Shown: positions 52,591 to 61,276, counted from the first letter of the stretch. The stretch: DNA of 64,000 bases from CAYNVQ01 sp964400735 (GCA_964400735.1 CAYNVQ010000005.1:253616-317615); one strand, 5' to 3'. The notes: generated by a model from the sequence alone, not told the origin. Program-made: numbers and translations.

Positions 52591-54303
52591 ATGAAAGTAT
52601 TAAAGCTTAGTTTAATTTTGATCTTGGTCACTCTATTTCAAGTATCTGCATCAGAACTAAAACTCTTAACAACCGAACAGTGGCTAGAAGATCTTGAATT
52701 TGTGGTATCAAAGTTAAAATCGCGTCATCCAAATCTATATTACAAAATAAACAAAACAAAGTTTGATTCTATCATTGCAGAATCTCGTAATGAAATTACT
52801 CAATCAAAATCTGATATAGAATGCTACTTTGCCATTAGAAAAATAATTGCAATCATTGAAGACGGACATACTGGTTTATTAGAAGACGGGATTTTCAATC
52901 TTCTAGATTTACGGTTCCCTTTCCGAGTAGATGAATTTACAGATGGTGTCTATATCACCTTAATCAGTAAAGAACACGAGATGCTTTTAGGCTCTCGTCT
53001 AATAGCAGTTAATGGTAAGCCAATAGAAAACATTTTAACGACAATAGAAAAAGTAGTAAGTGGCGATAACGAGTTTGGACGAAAATACTCGGCTTTAAAT
53101 GGAATTTCTTTTGCCCGTGTCCTGTATGGCCTAAAAATTATTGATAATACAGATTTTATTGAATTGGAATTGATTACAAGAAAAGGAAAACAAACGAAAT
53201 TGAAACTTCCGTCTATACTTGATGATATCAATATCGAGTATGGATGGAGTAATCGACTTAATATTGGTCCTACCAAAGGCGAATACATTAGCCCTTACGA
53301 TATACTTGGTGATAAGTCACCGCTGTTTTTTAAAAATCAAGGAAATAAGATTAAATTTTACTGGTTTGAACACCTTGTCGATGAAAAAGCAATATATTTT
53401 CAATTTAATCAGGTTAATAATCAACCAAACAATGATGAAACTTTTGCACAATTTTCTGCTCGAATGTGGAATTACATTGACCAAAATGCAGAGAACATCA
53501 ATAAATTCGTGATCGATCTACGACATAATGATGGTGGTAATGGATTATTAATACTTCCATTTCTAAATCAAATTATAAAAAGAGACTTCATCAATAAAAA
53601 GGGCAGTCTTTATGTCATCTCTGGCAAGAAAACTTATAGTGCGGCTTCTATATTTATGAATGAATTAGCGGTTCATACTAATGCTATCTTTGTGGGAGAA
53701 CCAGATGCTTGTGGCGCAGACTTATTTTCAGATAGCAGGCCTGCAGGTAATCTTCCTAATAGTGGCTTTCCTCTTCGGATTGCTAGTTTACAGTTTACAC
53801 GAAAATTTCCTGTGAACAACTCTGAATACATTATGCCACATTTTCCTGCTCCCTTTTCGAGTAGTGATTACTTTTCTGGAATCGATCCTGCGATGGATTT
53901 GATTTTAAACAGTGATTTGAGATCAGTTGCAGTATTCGCTGCAGAGGAGGGAGCGGAACCAGCGCTAGTATATTATCAACAGTTGGAGGAGAAATACAAA
54001 GATTTTGATTGGTGGACAGCATTTGAGCCCGAAATCCTTGAAGGGAGTATCAATCGGGAAGGTTACGCTCTGATGCAAAATAGCGATTTTGGGAGCGCAT
54101 TTCAGGTTTTCAAACTTAATACAATGCTTTTTCCAAATTCCTTCAATGTATGGGACAGTCTAGGAGAATGTAGCTACAACATGAAAAAATTCAACCTCTC
54201 ACTTCAATTCTATGAAAAATCCATTGAGTTAAATCCTGATAATGAAAATGGAAAACAAATGATTGAGCGCATTAAAAGGGAACAAAAAGGCTTTGGTGCG
54301 TGA
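52591..54303 (+). CDS. Exported S41-family (tail-specific-like) peptidase with TPR tail
   Basis: 570 residues: signal peptide (MKVLKLSLILILVTLFQVSA), an N-terminal helical region, a PDZ-like part (SRLIAVNGKPIENILTTIEK), and the S41 catalytic core with FVIDLRHNDGGNG and the nucleophile in KKTYSAASIFMNEL, then GEPDACGADLFSDSRP. Residues ~500-565 resemble TPRs (NVWDSLGECSYNMKKFNLSL, QFYEKSIELNPDNENGKQMI). Processing or degradation of peptides in the periplasm is expected. AAAGGAGA precedes the ATG. It begins 55 bases after the permease and may be in the same transcript. Confidence 0.92.
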   Translation: MKVLKLSLILILVTLFQVSASELKLLTTEQWLEDLEFVVSKLKSRHPNLYYKINKTKFDSIIAESRNEITQSKSDIECYFAIRKIIAIIEDGHTGLLEDGIFNLLDLRFPFRVDEFTDGVYITLISKEHEMLLGSRLIAVNGKPIENILTTIEKVVSGDNEFGRKYSALNGISFARVLYGLKIIDNTDFIELELITRKGKQTKLKLPSILDDINIEYGWSNRLNIGPTKGEYISPYDILGDKSPLFFKNQGNKIKFYWFEHLVDEKAIYFQFNQVNNQPNNDETFAQFSARMWNYIDQNAENINKFVIDLRHNDGGNGLLILPFLNQIIKRDFINKKGSLYVISGKKTYSAASIFMNELAVHTNAIFVGEPDACGADLFSDSRPAGNLPNSGFPLRIASLQFTRKFPVNNSEYIMPHFPAPFSSSDYFSGIDPAMDLILNSDLRSVAVFAAEEGAEPALVYYQQLEEKYKDFDWWTAFEPEILEGSINREGYALMQNSDFGSAFQVFKLNTMLFPNSFNVWDSLGECSYNMKKFNLSLQFYEKSIELNPDNENGKQMIERIKREQKGFGA

Positions 54304-54383
54304 ATCCGCCACTGTATTAACTTTTCATCTGTGGGCCATCACATTATAAGCTTGTAAAATCCGTAAATCCAGCGGAGGTCAGT

Positions 54384-55304
54384 ATGGCTGAAGCCCACAA
54401 GAGAGCGTATAGACATCCGAAATACAAGACGTCCTACCGCGTCAAGAACTGGCCGAAGTATGAGCAATCCCTTCGAGACCGAGGCGACATTACTGTTTGG
54501 CTTAGCGGGGAAACCATCAATAAGTGGACTCCTCCAAAGAATGGAAAGCGAGGCGGCCAACCGGTCTATTCTGACATCGCCATCGAGACTTCGCTTACGC
54601 TCAGGCTGGTCTTTCACCTCCCTTTACGCCAGGAGGAAGGATTCCTCAAATCCATCCTGAGACTGATGGATTTGTATCTGCCTTGTCCAGATCACACCAC
54701 TATGTCCCGCCGGAGTCGAACTGTAAACGTCTGCAGATACACTGGGAGCTTGCCGGCCGGCTCTGTGCATTTTATCGTGGATAGTTCGGATTTGAAGATC
54801 TGTGGCCAAAGAGAATGGCACTCCAGGAGACATGGGGAAAAGCTGCGCAAACATTGGAGGAAACTACACCTTGGCGTGGATGAGAATGGACACGAACGTG
54901 ATTCGTCTCAAGTGCCCTACCTTTTGGCTCAAGTTGACAGAAAGATTGACCGATTCGTAGGGGATGGGATATATGACTAGAAGGCAGTATACGAGGATGT
55001 GTACCGTCATTCACCAGGAGCCGAGGTTGTCGTGCCGCCGAGAAAAGACGCGGTGTTGTCCAACAAGTCCTTCAGTGTTCCCTCTTATCGAGATCGCCAT
55101 GTTGAGGAGATCCGGAGCAAGGGATGGTCTGAGTGGAAACGTCTGTCTGGATACTATTTGCAGAGTCACGCAGAAAACGCATTCTATCGCTACAAGAATA
55201 TCTTTGGAGGATGGCTGAGGGCCAAGAATGACGATGCGCAGAAGCGGGAAGCTGCAATTGGTTGTGCTATCCCGAATCGGATGCTCGAAATGGGGCAACC
55301 ATAG
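54384..55304 (+). pseudogene. IS5-family transposase with in-frame TAG
   Basis: The frame reads as a ~305-residue IS5/IS903-type transposase: KYKTSYRVKNWPKYEQSLRD start, DDE residues in HFIVDSSDLKI, VGDGIYD and SHAENAFYRYK. A TAG (54978-54980) directly after GDGIYD splits it, and the same frame continues to the normal end (NRMLEMGQP). Only this stop breaks it, so inactivation is recent. Terminal repeats could not be pinned down. Confidence 0.85.
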
Positions 55305-55324
55305 TCGTATGCAGTAGAATAGAA

Positions 55325-55591
55325 TTGTTTGTCAGAAGAAGAGGTAAACATGTCTTCAATTCATGCAACAAAGCCGTTATAGATGATAATTATTATCTAG
55401 TATTTGGCGGATGGTTCGATAGAAATGGATTATCGCCAACAAAAATTAGAATCAATGGTTGTACTTGGGGAGGTAACATCATAAAGATTGACATTGTTGC
55501 AGCTTGTGGTTTGCATATGGGATATAGCGACGGCCTTGTTACCTCAAAAATCCGTGAAGTAACTGTATTTAAAATGATTGGTAGAAATTAG
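55325..55591 (+). CDS. Hypothetical protein, probably 5'-truncated
   Basis: About 89 residues following the IS5 copy: RRRGKHVFNSCNKAVIDDNY, YLVFGGWFDRNGLSPTKIRI, GCTWGGNIIKIDIVAACGLH. It looks protein-like but no family is recognised, and no start codon has a ribosome site. The IS5 insertion may have removed its beginning. Confidence 0.3.
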   Translation: MFVRRRGKHVFNSCNKAVIDDNYYLVFGGWFDRNGLSPTKIRINGCTWGGNIIKIDIVAACGLHMGYSDGLVTSKIREVTVFKMIGRN

Positions 55592-55667
55592 GTCTAGTGA
55601 AGAATGGATTTGCCAAAACCAGACTCGGAAAATTTAACTTACATAGAAAACCTGAATTGGAGGCGAA

Positions 55668-55994
55668 ATGAGGGGACTGATGTACTTTTGCGCAAATTGG
55701 GGATCTTTAGAGTGTCAGTTGAAAGATTTAGCAAGAAAGTGGCATAGGATGATTAGGAATGATTTAGAAAAGTTTCCATATTGGGACAAAATAGAAGAAT
55801 ACGATGAATGTTACAGATCTTGCGAGAATCGCCTCCTATTTAACACAGAAGCTGAGTGTGTTATTTGTCAACAAGGGAAACTTGAAGTTCTTTCTAATCC
55901 AAGAAAGAATAGTAGTGCTTTTCGCCTATATTATTATTGTCCAGTATGTAATACTTCTTATTATTCTTACAAAAAGTTGAATAAAAAGAGATAG
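55668..55994 (+). CDS. Hypothetical zinc-ribbon protein
   Basis: 108 residues, basic, no signal. The C-terminal half has two Cys pairs, CVICQ and CPVCN, 30-odd residues apart, typical of a zinc ribbon; the N-terminal half is helical with extra cysteines (CYRSCENR). GGAGG precedes the ATG. No known family recognised. It is the last possible gene before the right attachment repeat of the island. Confidence 0.5.
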   Translation: MRGLMYFCANWGSLECQLKDLARKWHRMIRNDLEKFPYWDKIEEYDECYRSCENRLLFNTEAECVICQQGKLEVLSNPRKNSSAFRLYYYCPVCNTSYYSYKKLNKKR

Positions 55995-56522
55995 ATACCT
56001 ACTTTATTTATAAAGTACTTATCTGATCTATTCCAAATTCGATCCTTCCCCTTGGTTTCCCTTCCAAATGTAGGCCTCTCCTTTGCCGGCTGGGGAGTGG
56101 CTTCATCTTTTTAATTCCCTCCCTTATTTCCCCTTATTCCCGTAAACAGCCGGCTCTTTTCTGCTCAAGGGGACGTGCACCCAAAATTCTATGAATTTCT
56201 CTGGTCTAAGGAACCACAGAAATATATTAATTCAAAGTTTTCTTATACCAGCATAAGGAAAATTTTTTTTGGGAATCTCCCACGCAAAGGGATTAAGGCG
56301 CTCGATTTCAGCCTGAGAGAAGTAGTCCTATTCATCGTCCATTTCCTGGACATATCCATACCAAATCGTGTTCGAAACAGGTTTCCCTTCGCTGAAACCA
56401 CTTGAATGGGCACATAACCTGTTTATTAGGACCCAGGCTGAAAAGGGGTTTACATTGCTGCTAACTTTTTTCTAAATCAGTGATTTAGAGGATGATATTA
56501 ACATTCAATTAAAAGGCCCTGG
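55995..56522. other. Right end of the island, no gene recognised
   Basis: Holds GCCGGCT (56085-56091) and AGCCGGC (56148-56154) as widely spaced inverted repeats, and AT-rich sequence up to the attachment repeat. A frame at 56175-56405 lacks start signals and family likeness, so it is left out. Confidence 0.4.
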
Positions 56523-56562
56523 AACCCGGAGGTCGCTGGTTCAAATCCAGCCCCCGCTACCA
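56523..56562 (+). repeat. Island attachment repeat, copy 2 (tRNA-fMet 3' fragment)
   Basis: Exact 40-base copy of the tRNA-fMet 3' end including CCA, without the 5' half of the tRNA. Marks the right border of the island. Confidence 0.92.
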
Positions 56563-56642
56563 ATCCCATATCAATAACTTACACCATTTTTCTCCTCCTA
56601 TGTACCAGTAACCCCTTTTTTGGCCGTCATTAGGAGGTTTCC

Positions 56643-56741
56643 ATGACCAATTTAAAGGGGATTGTGTCAGCATTTATCGCCACACGAAGCCTAAGGAATC
56701 TTAGTCACAGCACAACAAATTTAGCCCTGGAGACAATTTGA
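56643..56741 (+). pseudogene. Integrase remnant with internal deletion
   Basis: Placed 80 bases after the second attachment repeat, as the intact integrase is after the first. It reads MTNLKGIVSAFIATRSLRNL then SHSTTNLALETI and stop. The first 20 residues match the N-terminus of the intact integrase (TLKGMVSAFLSTRRLRNL), and the next bases match the DNA of its C-terminus, so ~270 codons were deleted. Same AGGAGG site before the ATG. Confidence 0.85.
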
Positions 56742-56828
56742 ATTTCTAGATTTGGGAGGCTCTAAGCGTCTATTGACAATTACGTCTTGTTTATTATAGT
56801 TTTTTACTATCAAAAGAGGAGGTTAAGG

Positions 56829-57338
56829 ATGAAAAAATTACTCATGATTTTGCCTCTGGTCATTCTGCTTTGTTTTACTTTTGGCTGCCAGAAGACTGAA
56901 GAAGTGGCTGAGGAAGCGAAGGCAGAACTGGACTTAAAACCGATTGCAGACAAGCTAATTGAAGTGTTCAACGCCCATGATGCAGTTGCTTTAGCACAGC
57001 TTTACGCTGAAGACCAAGTAACAAGTTGTTCGGGTGTTCCTGAACCTGTTAAAGGCAGAAAAGCTAAAGAAGAATTTGTAGGAGGATTTTTTACTGCATT
57101 CCCTGATTTGAAAATAGAGCCCACTTCAATATTGTTTGCAGATAACCATATCATATTTGAAGTCATAATGAGGGGAACCAATGAAGGTATTCTTGAAGGT
57201 GAAATCCCTCCGACAGGACGCAGTGTAGAATTAAAAATGATTTTTGTGACGAGGGTAAATGATGAAGGATTGATAGAAGAAGACAGAACTTATTATGACA
57301 CCGCAGAATTTATGAAGCAATTAGGATTCATGGAGTAA
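56829..57338 (+). CDS. SnoaL/NTF2-like lipoprotein
   Basis: 169 residues: lipoprotein signal MKKLLMILPLVILLCFTFGC with lipobox FGC, a helical linker, then a SnoaL/ester-cyclase-like domain (ADKLIEVFNAHDAVALAQLY, GRKAKEEFVGGFFTAFPDLK, then EPTSILFADNHIIFEVIMRG). Envelope-anchored; activity unknown, as many such domains bind small hydrophobic ligands. AGAGGAGG site before this ATG; the frame is open upstream but has no site. First of a four-gene cluster with two further lipoproteins of the same fold. Confidence 0.87.
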   Translation: MKKLLMILPLVILLCFTFGCQKTEEVAEEAKAELDLKPIADKLIEVFNAHDAVALAQLYAEDQVTSCSGVPEPVKGRKAKEEFVGGFFTAFPDLKIEPTSILFADNHIIFEVIMRGTNEGILEGEIPPTGRSVELKMIFVTRVNDEGLIEEDRTYYDTAEFMKQLGFME

Positions 57339-57431
57339 AGAATTAAGAAATTATAATCTGATAGTCAAAGAAGATGGGGATTGTTCCGCAAAGTTAATAA
57401 TATCCATCTTTAAATTAGGAGGGAGCATTAC

Positions 57432-57971
57432 ATGAAAAAACTATCCATTATTTTACCTTTGGCTCTGATTCTATGCGTTATGGTCGGCTGCCAGGACAAG
57501 GCCGCGATGGCAGAGCTTGAGAAGTTCAAAGCCCAGGCAGCGGTTGAGGAGCAGAACGAGATGTTGATACGTAATCTCCTTAAAGAGCTTGATGCTGGGA
57601 ACTGGGATAAGTTTAAAGAGGTTCTGGCAGATGAATACAAATTATATTCTCCTTCAAACGCACCTGCAATATCCAAAGAAGAACAGATTGCTATGGTAAA
57701 TTCATTTCTTAAAGGCTTTCCAAAATGGCAGCACGAGATTAAAGATTTGATTGCTAAAGATGACAAAGTTGTAGTCCACGTTATTGATAAGACCACTCAC
57801 GAAGGAGAATTTATGGGTGTTCCAGCCACAGGAAATAAGATTGAATTTGGCAATATCATAATATATCGAATAAAAAATGGAAAAATTGTGGAAGCGGTAC
57901 AGGAGGCTGATACGCTAGGATGGTTTCAACAACTCGGCATGGAGCTTAAGCCGAAGGAGGGAGCGAAATGA
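57432..57971 (+). CDS. SnoaL/ester-cyclase-like lipoprotein, paralogue 1
   Basis: 179 residues: lipobox MVGC, a short coiled stretch (AMAELEKFKAQAAVEEQN), then SnoaL domain (IRNLLKELDAGNWDKFKEVL, DDKVVVHVIDKTTHEGEFMG) ending LGWFQQLGMELKPKEG. It shares near-identical ends with the gene at 58388 while the middle differs. GGAGGGAG precedes the ATG. The stop overlaps the next gene by 4 bases. Confidence 0.88.
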   Translation: MKKLSIILPLALILCVMVGCQDKAAMAELEKFKAQAAVEEQNEMLIRNLLKELDAGNWDKFKEVLADEYKLYSPSNAPAISKEEQIAMVNSFLKGFPKWQHEIKDLIAKDDKVVVHVIDKTTHEGEFMGVPATGNKIEFGNIIIYRIKNGKIVEAVQEADTLGWFQQLGMELKPKEGAK

Positions 57972-58342
57972 AATTGAACACTCTATTCATTATCATCGTG
58001 ATTCTTGGTCTTTTCTTTGGGATTGTTTTTGTACTCATGCCTGGCGGAGCAGAAGAGTTTTATGGTGCGGATTACACGGAAGCTGGAAAGGTAGACATGC
58101 AACTTCTTGGTGCATCCTTTTTAGGCTTTGCCGTTCTGCTTTTCTTAGTTACGAAATCCAAGGACGCTTTGGCTCGCAAGGCAATTGTCTTGGGATTATT
58201 TGTCTCTTTTGTTATCGCTTTGGTCATTTCTCTGAAAGCACAGCTTGCAGGTGTATTTAATGTTTGGGGCTGGTCGAAGGTCGCTATATTTGGCATAGTG
58301 TCAATATTTCTTCTTTTCTTTTTGATAAAAGGAGTTGAATAA
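57968..58342 (+). CDS. Small four-helix integral membrane protein
   Basis: 124 residues with four TM segments (~5-27, ~48-64, ~72-90, ~100-120) and a short soluble loop (GGAEEFYGADYTEAGKVDMQ). Resembles DUF4345/DoxX-sized membrane proteins, but I cannot name it. ATGA overlap with the lipoprotein gene upstream means coupled translation, suggesting the two act together at the inner membrane. Confidence 0.82.
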   Translation: MKLNTLFIIIVILGLFFGIVFVLMPGGAEEFYGADYTEAGKVDMQLLGASFLGFAVLLFLVTKSKDALARKAIVLGLFVSFVIALVISLKAQLAGVFNVWGWSKVAIFGIVSIFLLFFLIKGVE

Positions 58343-58387
58343 GCTTTGCATTAAGTTTTATCTAGATTTATATACAGGGAGGATAGT

Positions 58388-58927
58388 ATGAAAAAACTCC
58401 AAATGATTCTACCCATGGCTCTGATTTTATGCTTTACAGTCGGCTGCCAGGACAAAGAAGCAATGGCAGAGCTTGAAGAGTTCAGAGCCCAGGCAGCACT
58501 TGAGGAGCAGAATAAGGATGTGGTCAGGCGTTATTGGAACGGGAAGTGGAACGAGAGGCGTCCTGAAATCTTGGATGAAGTCTATAAACCCGATTTCGTC
58601 TATCACGGAACTATAACGGATATCCATGGTGTCGAGGAATACAAACAAGTATACGGTATGTTCCTATCTGTACTTCATGACACTCAGATTACAATCGAGG
58701 ACATGATTGCAGAGGGCGACAAGGTTATGACCCGAACCATATTTATTGGTGTGCAAAAGGGCGAGTTAGAGGGCGTACCTACTACTGGTAATCCTTTTAA
58801 AATGAGTGGTTTCACCGTCTACCGTATTGTCGATGGCAAGATTGCTGAGGAATGGGAGGATTGGGATTGGTTGGGCTTTTATCAGCAACTCGGCATGGAG
58901 CTAAAGCCGAAGGAGGGGGAGAAGTAG
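58388..58927 (+). CDS. SnoaL/ester-cyclase-like lipoprotein, paralogue 2
   Basis: 179 residues, the same layout as 57432: lipobox TVGC, AMAELEEFRAQAALEEQN, then an ester-cyclase-type SnoaL domain (RRYWNGKWNERRPEILDEVY, VYHGTITDIHGVEEYK, then GDKVMTRTIFIGVQKGELEG), and LGFYQQLGMELKPKEG at the end. GGGAGG site. The middle fits the classical ester cyclase family better than its neighbour does. Probably the last gene of the cluster. Confidence 0.88.
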   Translation: MKKLQMILPMALILCFTVGCQDKEAMAELEEFRAQAALEEQNKDVVRRYWNGKWNERRPEILDEVYKPDFVYHGTITDIHGVEEYKQVYGMFLSVLHDTQITIEDMIAEGDKVMTRTIFIGVQKGELEGVPTTGNPFKMSGFTVYRIVDGKIAEEWEDWDWLGFYQQLGMELKPKEGEK

Positions 58928-59298
58928 ATTCTTATTTGTTAGCCTGGGTGTGGTTAGCCATCCCGTCCAGATGCTGGGGAGGTTCTGTCCATTTAATCCA
59001 TTTTTCTGATTGAACCAGCAGCTACCTGAGCAAGTATCTTCCCAGAAAAAAAGCCTTTTATAAAATGTATTATAAGATGTAATACCCTCTCAAAATTCCA
59101 GGGGAAAATCGCTAAAAAGCATAACCTACAGCAGAATTTACATTTTTTCCGTTTTTGTCCCGTCGTTGTATGCCAAATTTCCTCGTAGAACGGGACAAGC
59201 ACCCCATATATCGCCATAATATGGTAGCGTAATGGGTCGAAAAGTCGCATTATTTGTGCCTAAATGGGATATGGAGAAAAGGCTTTTTGAGGTGATTT
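58928..59298. other. Gene-free region
   Basis: No gene, repeat or RNA recognised. GAGGTG at its right end is the likely ribosome site of the next small frame. Confidence 0.4.
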
Positions 59299-59481
59299 AT
59301 GGCGAGAAATGAGACAAAATTGAGTGAAAAGCTGCCGCGCGGAAGGCCACGGACCACACACGGAGGGTATACCTTCCTGGTGAAAGGAGTGGTGCCGGAG
59401 CGCCGCAGGTATCTCTTAAGCTATCTTAGCGCTGGAGAAGGGAGTATAACAGGTATCGGCCTCAAATTCTTTGGGGCATAA
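59299..59481 (+). CDS. Small hypothetical protein
   Basis: 60 residues, very basic N-terminus (ETKLSEKLPRGRPRTTHGGY) and an RRRYLLSYLSAGEG segment. No family recognised; it may be the start of a longer phage- or transposon-type gene cut at its 3' end. GAGGTGATTT before the ATG is a fair ribosome site. It lies at the edge of the GC-rich patch. Confidence 0.35.
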   Translation: MARNETKLSEKLPRGRPRTTHGGYTFLVKGVVPERRRYLLSYLSAGEGSITGIGLKFFGA

Positions 59482-59673
59482 GCCACCGGCTCCAGATGCT
59501 TATGAGGCTAAAAATCTAATTATGAAGGTGGTACATTGATGGGGGGCATGTCAATCGGCGTGTGCCCCGTGTTTGAAATCCATTGGCGAGGAGATTCCAG
59601 AAGCCTTTTCGCTCGCTCTAGGCACGGTCATGCACGCCGCCGAGGGAAACGTACGCGGCCGCTGGCTGCGGCA
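59482..59673. other. Transition to GC-rich segment
   Basis: Base composition changes visibly near 59,530. No gene is assigned; the minus-strand Fe-S gene ends just right of it. Confidence 0.4.
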
Positions 59674-60624
59674 TCAAGACGGGCGCAAATTCGCCAGATC
59701 CCGTGTGGCGAACGGGCACTCTTTCACACAAATCGAACAGGTCAACCGATCGATGAATGCCCGCAAACATCGCTCCTGGATGATGTGCGTTCTGCCTCCC
59801 GACGGATGGTCGATCGCATGCTGCCGAATCGCCTGCACTGGACAGACGTGCACGCACGCGTTGCACTGATCACAGAATGCGCCGATCCAGGCGTACTGGT
59901 TTTCTTCTGCAAAAGGAAGATTGCCGATGCTTGTGTAGATCGCGCCGATCCGGTGCCGCGGACCGAAGCCGGGGGCAATCAGGAGACCGTGACGCCCTAT
60001 CCACCCGAGGCCCGCCACCTGAGCCAGGGGCGGGTAGTTGGCCAGCCCACCGAGGGGATGACCTCCCTGGGCGCCATAGCCCAACTTCCTCAGATCCTCG
60101 GTCAAGACATTCACGATCTTCCCGAGCGAATCATAGGTCCGAAACACCATCCTGAAGGTGGACATGCTCGGCGCCCTGGCAATCTTGTCCCGGTCCATCT
60201 CCTTCAGCAGTACAATGACATTGTCGTAGAGCACGGACTTGTGTTTGAAGATCAGATGACGAGGCAACTGCGCATAGCCGATCGCGCCGATGTCGAGTGC
60301 TTTGGCGCGCGCCTCGAACTCCCGCAACGCTTCCGGTGTGATCGTTGTCGCAGGATCGGCAGGATTGTCGTCCACCGATCGCACTGACGCGACGGCCTGC
60401 CGGATGGACGATTCCAAAGGCCATCCGATCGTAACGACGTTAAGGAAGCTGAATGGTATCTCGCCGCCCTTAGCAACCTTCTCCGGATCGGGCCACGTTC
60501 TTTCGGGTGCCCCCTCGGCGAACGTAATGCTGTTGGGATAGCGGTACAACAAGGACTCCATGCTAAACCAGCGTGTGAGCTGCCGCGCCGTGAACCTGAG
60601 AATCATCTTCTTGATCGGGTTCAT
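59674..60624 (-). CDS. Double [4Fe-4S] protein, QueG/reductive-dehalogenase-like
   Basis: 316 residues. The central part resembles the epoxyqueuosine reductase/COG1600 fold (LGYGAQGGHPLGGLANYPPL, GLGWIGRHGLLIAPGFGPR). Two clusters near the C-terminus: CDQCNACVHVCPVQAI and CSICVKECPF with a Cys (ERCLRAF) upstream. It lacks the HEAT repeats of QueG, so it is a distant relative with unknown substrate. It begins by ATGA overlap with an acyl-AMP ligase fragment, and codon use is GC-rich unlike the island. Confidence 0.85.
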   Translation of the reverse strand: MNPIKKMILRFTARQLTRWFSMESLLYRYPNSITFAEGAPERTWPDPEKVAKGGEIPFSFLNVVTIGWPLESSIRQAVASVRSVDDNPADPATTITPEALREFEARAKALDIGAIGYAQLPRHLIFKHKSVLYDNVIVLLKEMDRDKIARAPSMSTFRMVFRTYDSLGKIVNVLTEDLRKLGYGAQGGHPLGGLANYPPLAQVAGLGWIGRHGLLIAPGFGPRHRIGAIYTSIGNLPFAEENQYAWIGAFCDQCNACVHVCPVQAIRQHAIDHPSGGRTHIIQERCLRAFIDRLTCSICVKECPFATRDLANLRPS

Positions 60625-60902
60625 TCGCGTCGTACCATCCGACTTTGCAGCTGGTAATCCGGAAAGAGAATGTAGGCCGAACTCCTCAACTTGCCAGACA
60701 GGTATTGCTCGCGCAGACGCCCGTACTGGACCTTGCCGGAATCCGTTAGCGGGATTGCGCCGTGGCCCAGGAGGTACACGCGTGCGGACCGCCTGACATT
60801 CGGAAAATTATAGGAATTTCCTTTTAGGGCTTGCTGCATATCTTTCAAAATTGTACGTAACATCCACCCTCTGATATTCTGAGATAAAATTATCACATCC
60901 AA
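60621..60902 (-). pseudogene. Acyl-AMP ligase (FAAL/AMP-binding) C-terminal fragment
   Basis: 93 codons matching the small C-terminal subdomain of adenylating enzymes: RVYLLGHGAIPLTDSGKVQY with the catalytic Lys, then GRLREQYLSGKL. The large ATP-binding domain is absent and the sequence upstream is unrelated, so the gene has lost its 5' part. Overlaps the Fe-S gene by 4 bases, which suggests the two were once an operon. Confidence 0.7.
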
Positions 60903-60932
60903 AACAACACGGTCAAGGACCCAAAAAGCAGC

Positions 60933-61136
60933 TCAATTCAGCCAAAATCTACAAACCAATAGGTTCAAGATAGACTCGGCCATGGAATCAGAAAAAAAAC
61001 AGCCAAGAAAGCCCTTAAAAATATTCCCCCTTTCCTCGGCTGCTATCAGCAGTTCCTTTTGGACATGATGAGGCGGCGGTGGCCGTTCGGCTTCGAACGT
61101 CAACTCAAGATGACGGATGATCCTGTCGATCGCTTT
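60933..61136 (-). pseudogene. Unidentified coding remnant (transposase-tail-like)
   Basis: Minus-strand frame KAIDRIIRHLELTFEAERPP followed by PPHHVQKELLIAAEERG, then degenerate sequence and stop; a stop also lies just upstream. It recalls C-terminal tails of transposase-like proteins, but I cannot assign the family. The CGTTCG-GCTT-CGAACG hairpin at 61084-61099 is inside it. Confidence 0.35.
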
Positions 61137-61247
61137 TTCTTAGTACTCAAGCATTTCTCCTTGTGTGATTTTATTATACGCAAACCATCGCTTAAGAAAT
61201 ATCATGAGTGGCCCGAATTTAGCTGAAACGAAACAGTGAAAACAGGT

Positions 61248-61276
61248 TTGACAAATTGGATTTACTATGATATAGT
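61248..61276 (+). promoter_or_regulatory. Promoter of the fur/perR-katG unit
   Basis: TTGACA (61248-61253), 17-base spacer, TATAGT (61271-61276). Near-consensus sigma-70 promoter with start near 61283, exactly at the operator palindrome. Confidence 0.75.

Larger units (their letters stand above)
15319..56562. mobile_element. ~41-kb integrative genomic island in tRNA-fMet
   Basis: Bounded by the 40-base direct repeat, with a tyrosine integrase gene 82 bases after the tRNA end. The interior is AT-richer to the eye than the nuo region and holds IS elements, IS remnants, dispersed repeats and pseudogenes, none of which occur in the left flank. Cargo: PadR/FtsX-permease modules, secreted peptidases, a beta-lactamase-fold hydrolase, PhzF-RidA-LUD, redoxin/ATC-hydrolase and a histidine kinase. 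No relaxase, replication or conjugation genes are seen, so it is either non-self-transmissible or decayed. Confidence 0.87.

Noticed and set aside
36761..54980. In-frame TAG stops in several coding-like frames (36818, 43974, 54978) as a sign of TAG recoding
   Set aside because: All lie in fragments that are also truncated or repeated, a TAA breaks the frame at 37154 in the same way, and intact genes in the window use TAG as a normal stop.
56175..56405. 76-codon open frame near the right island end
   Set aside because: GTG start without ribosome site and no recognisable protein features.
61084..61099. Perfect hairpin CGTTCG-GCTT-CGAACG as a regulatory RNA or terminator
   Set aside because: It lies within a decayed coding remnant and has no T-run; likely chance in GC-rich sequence.
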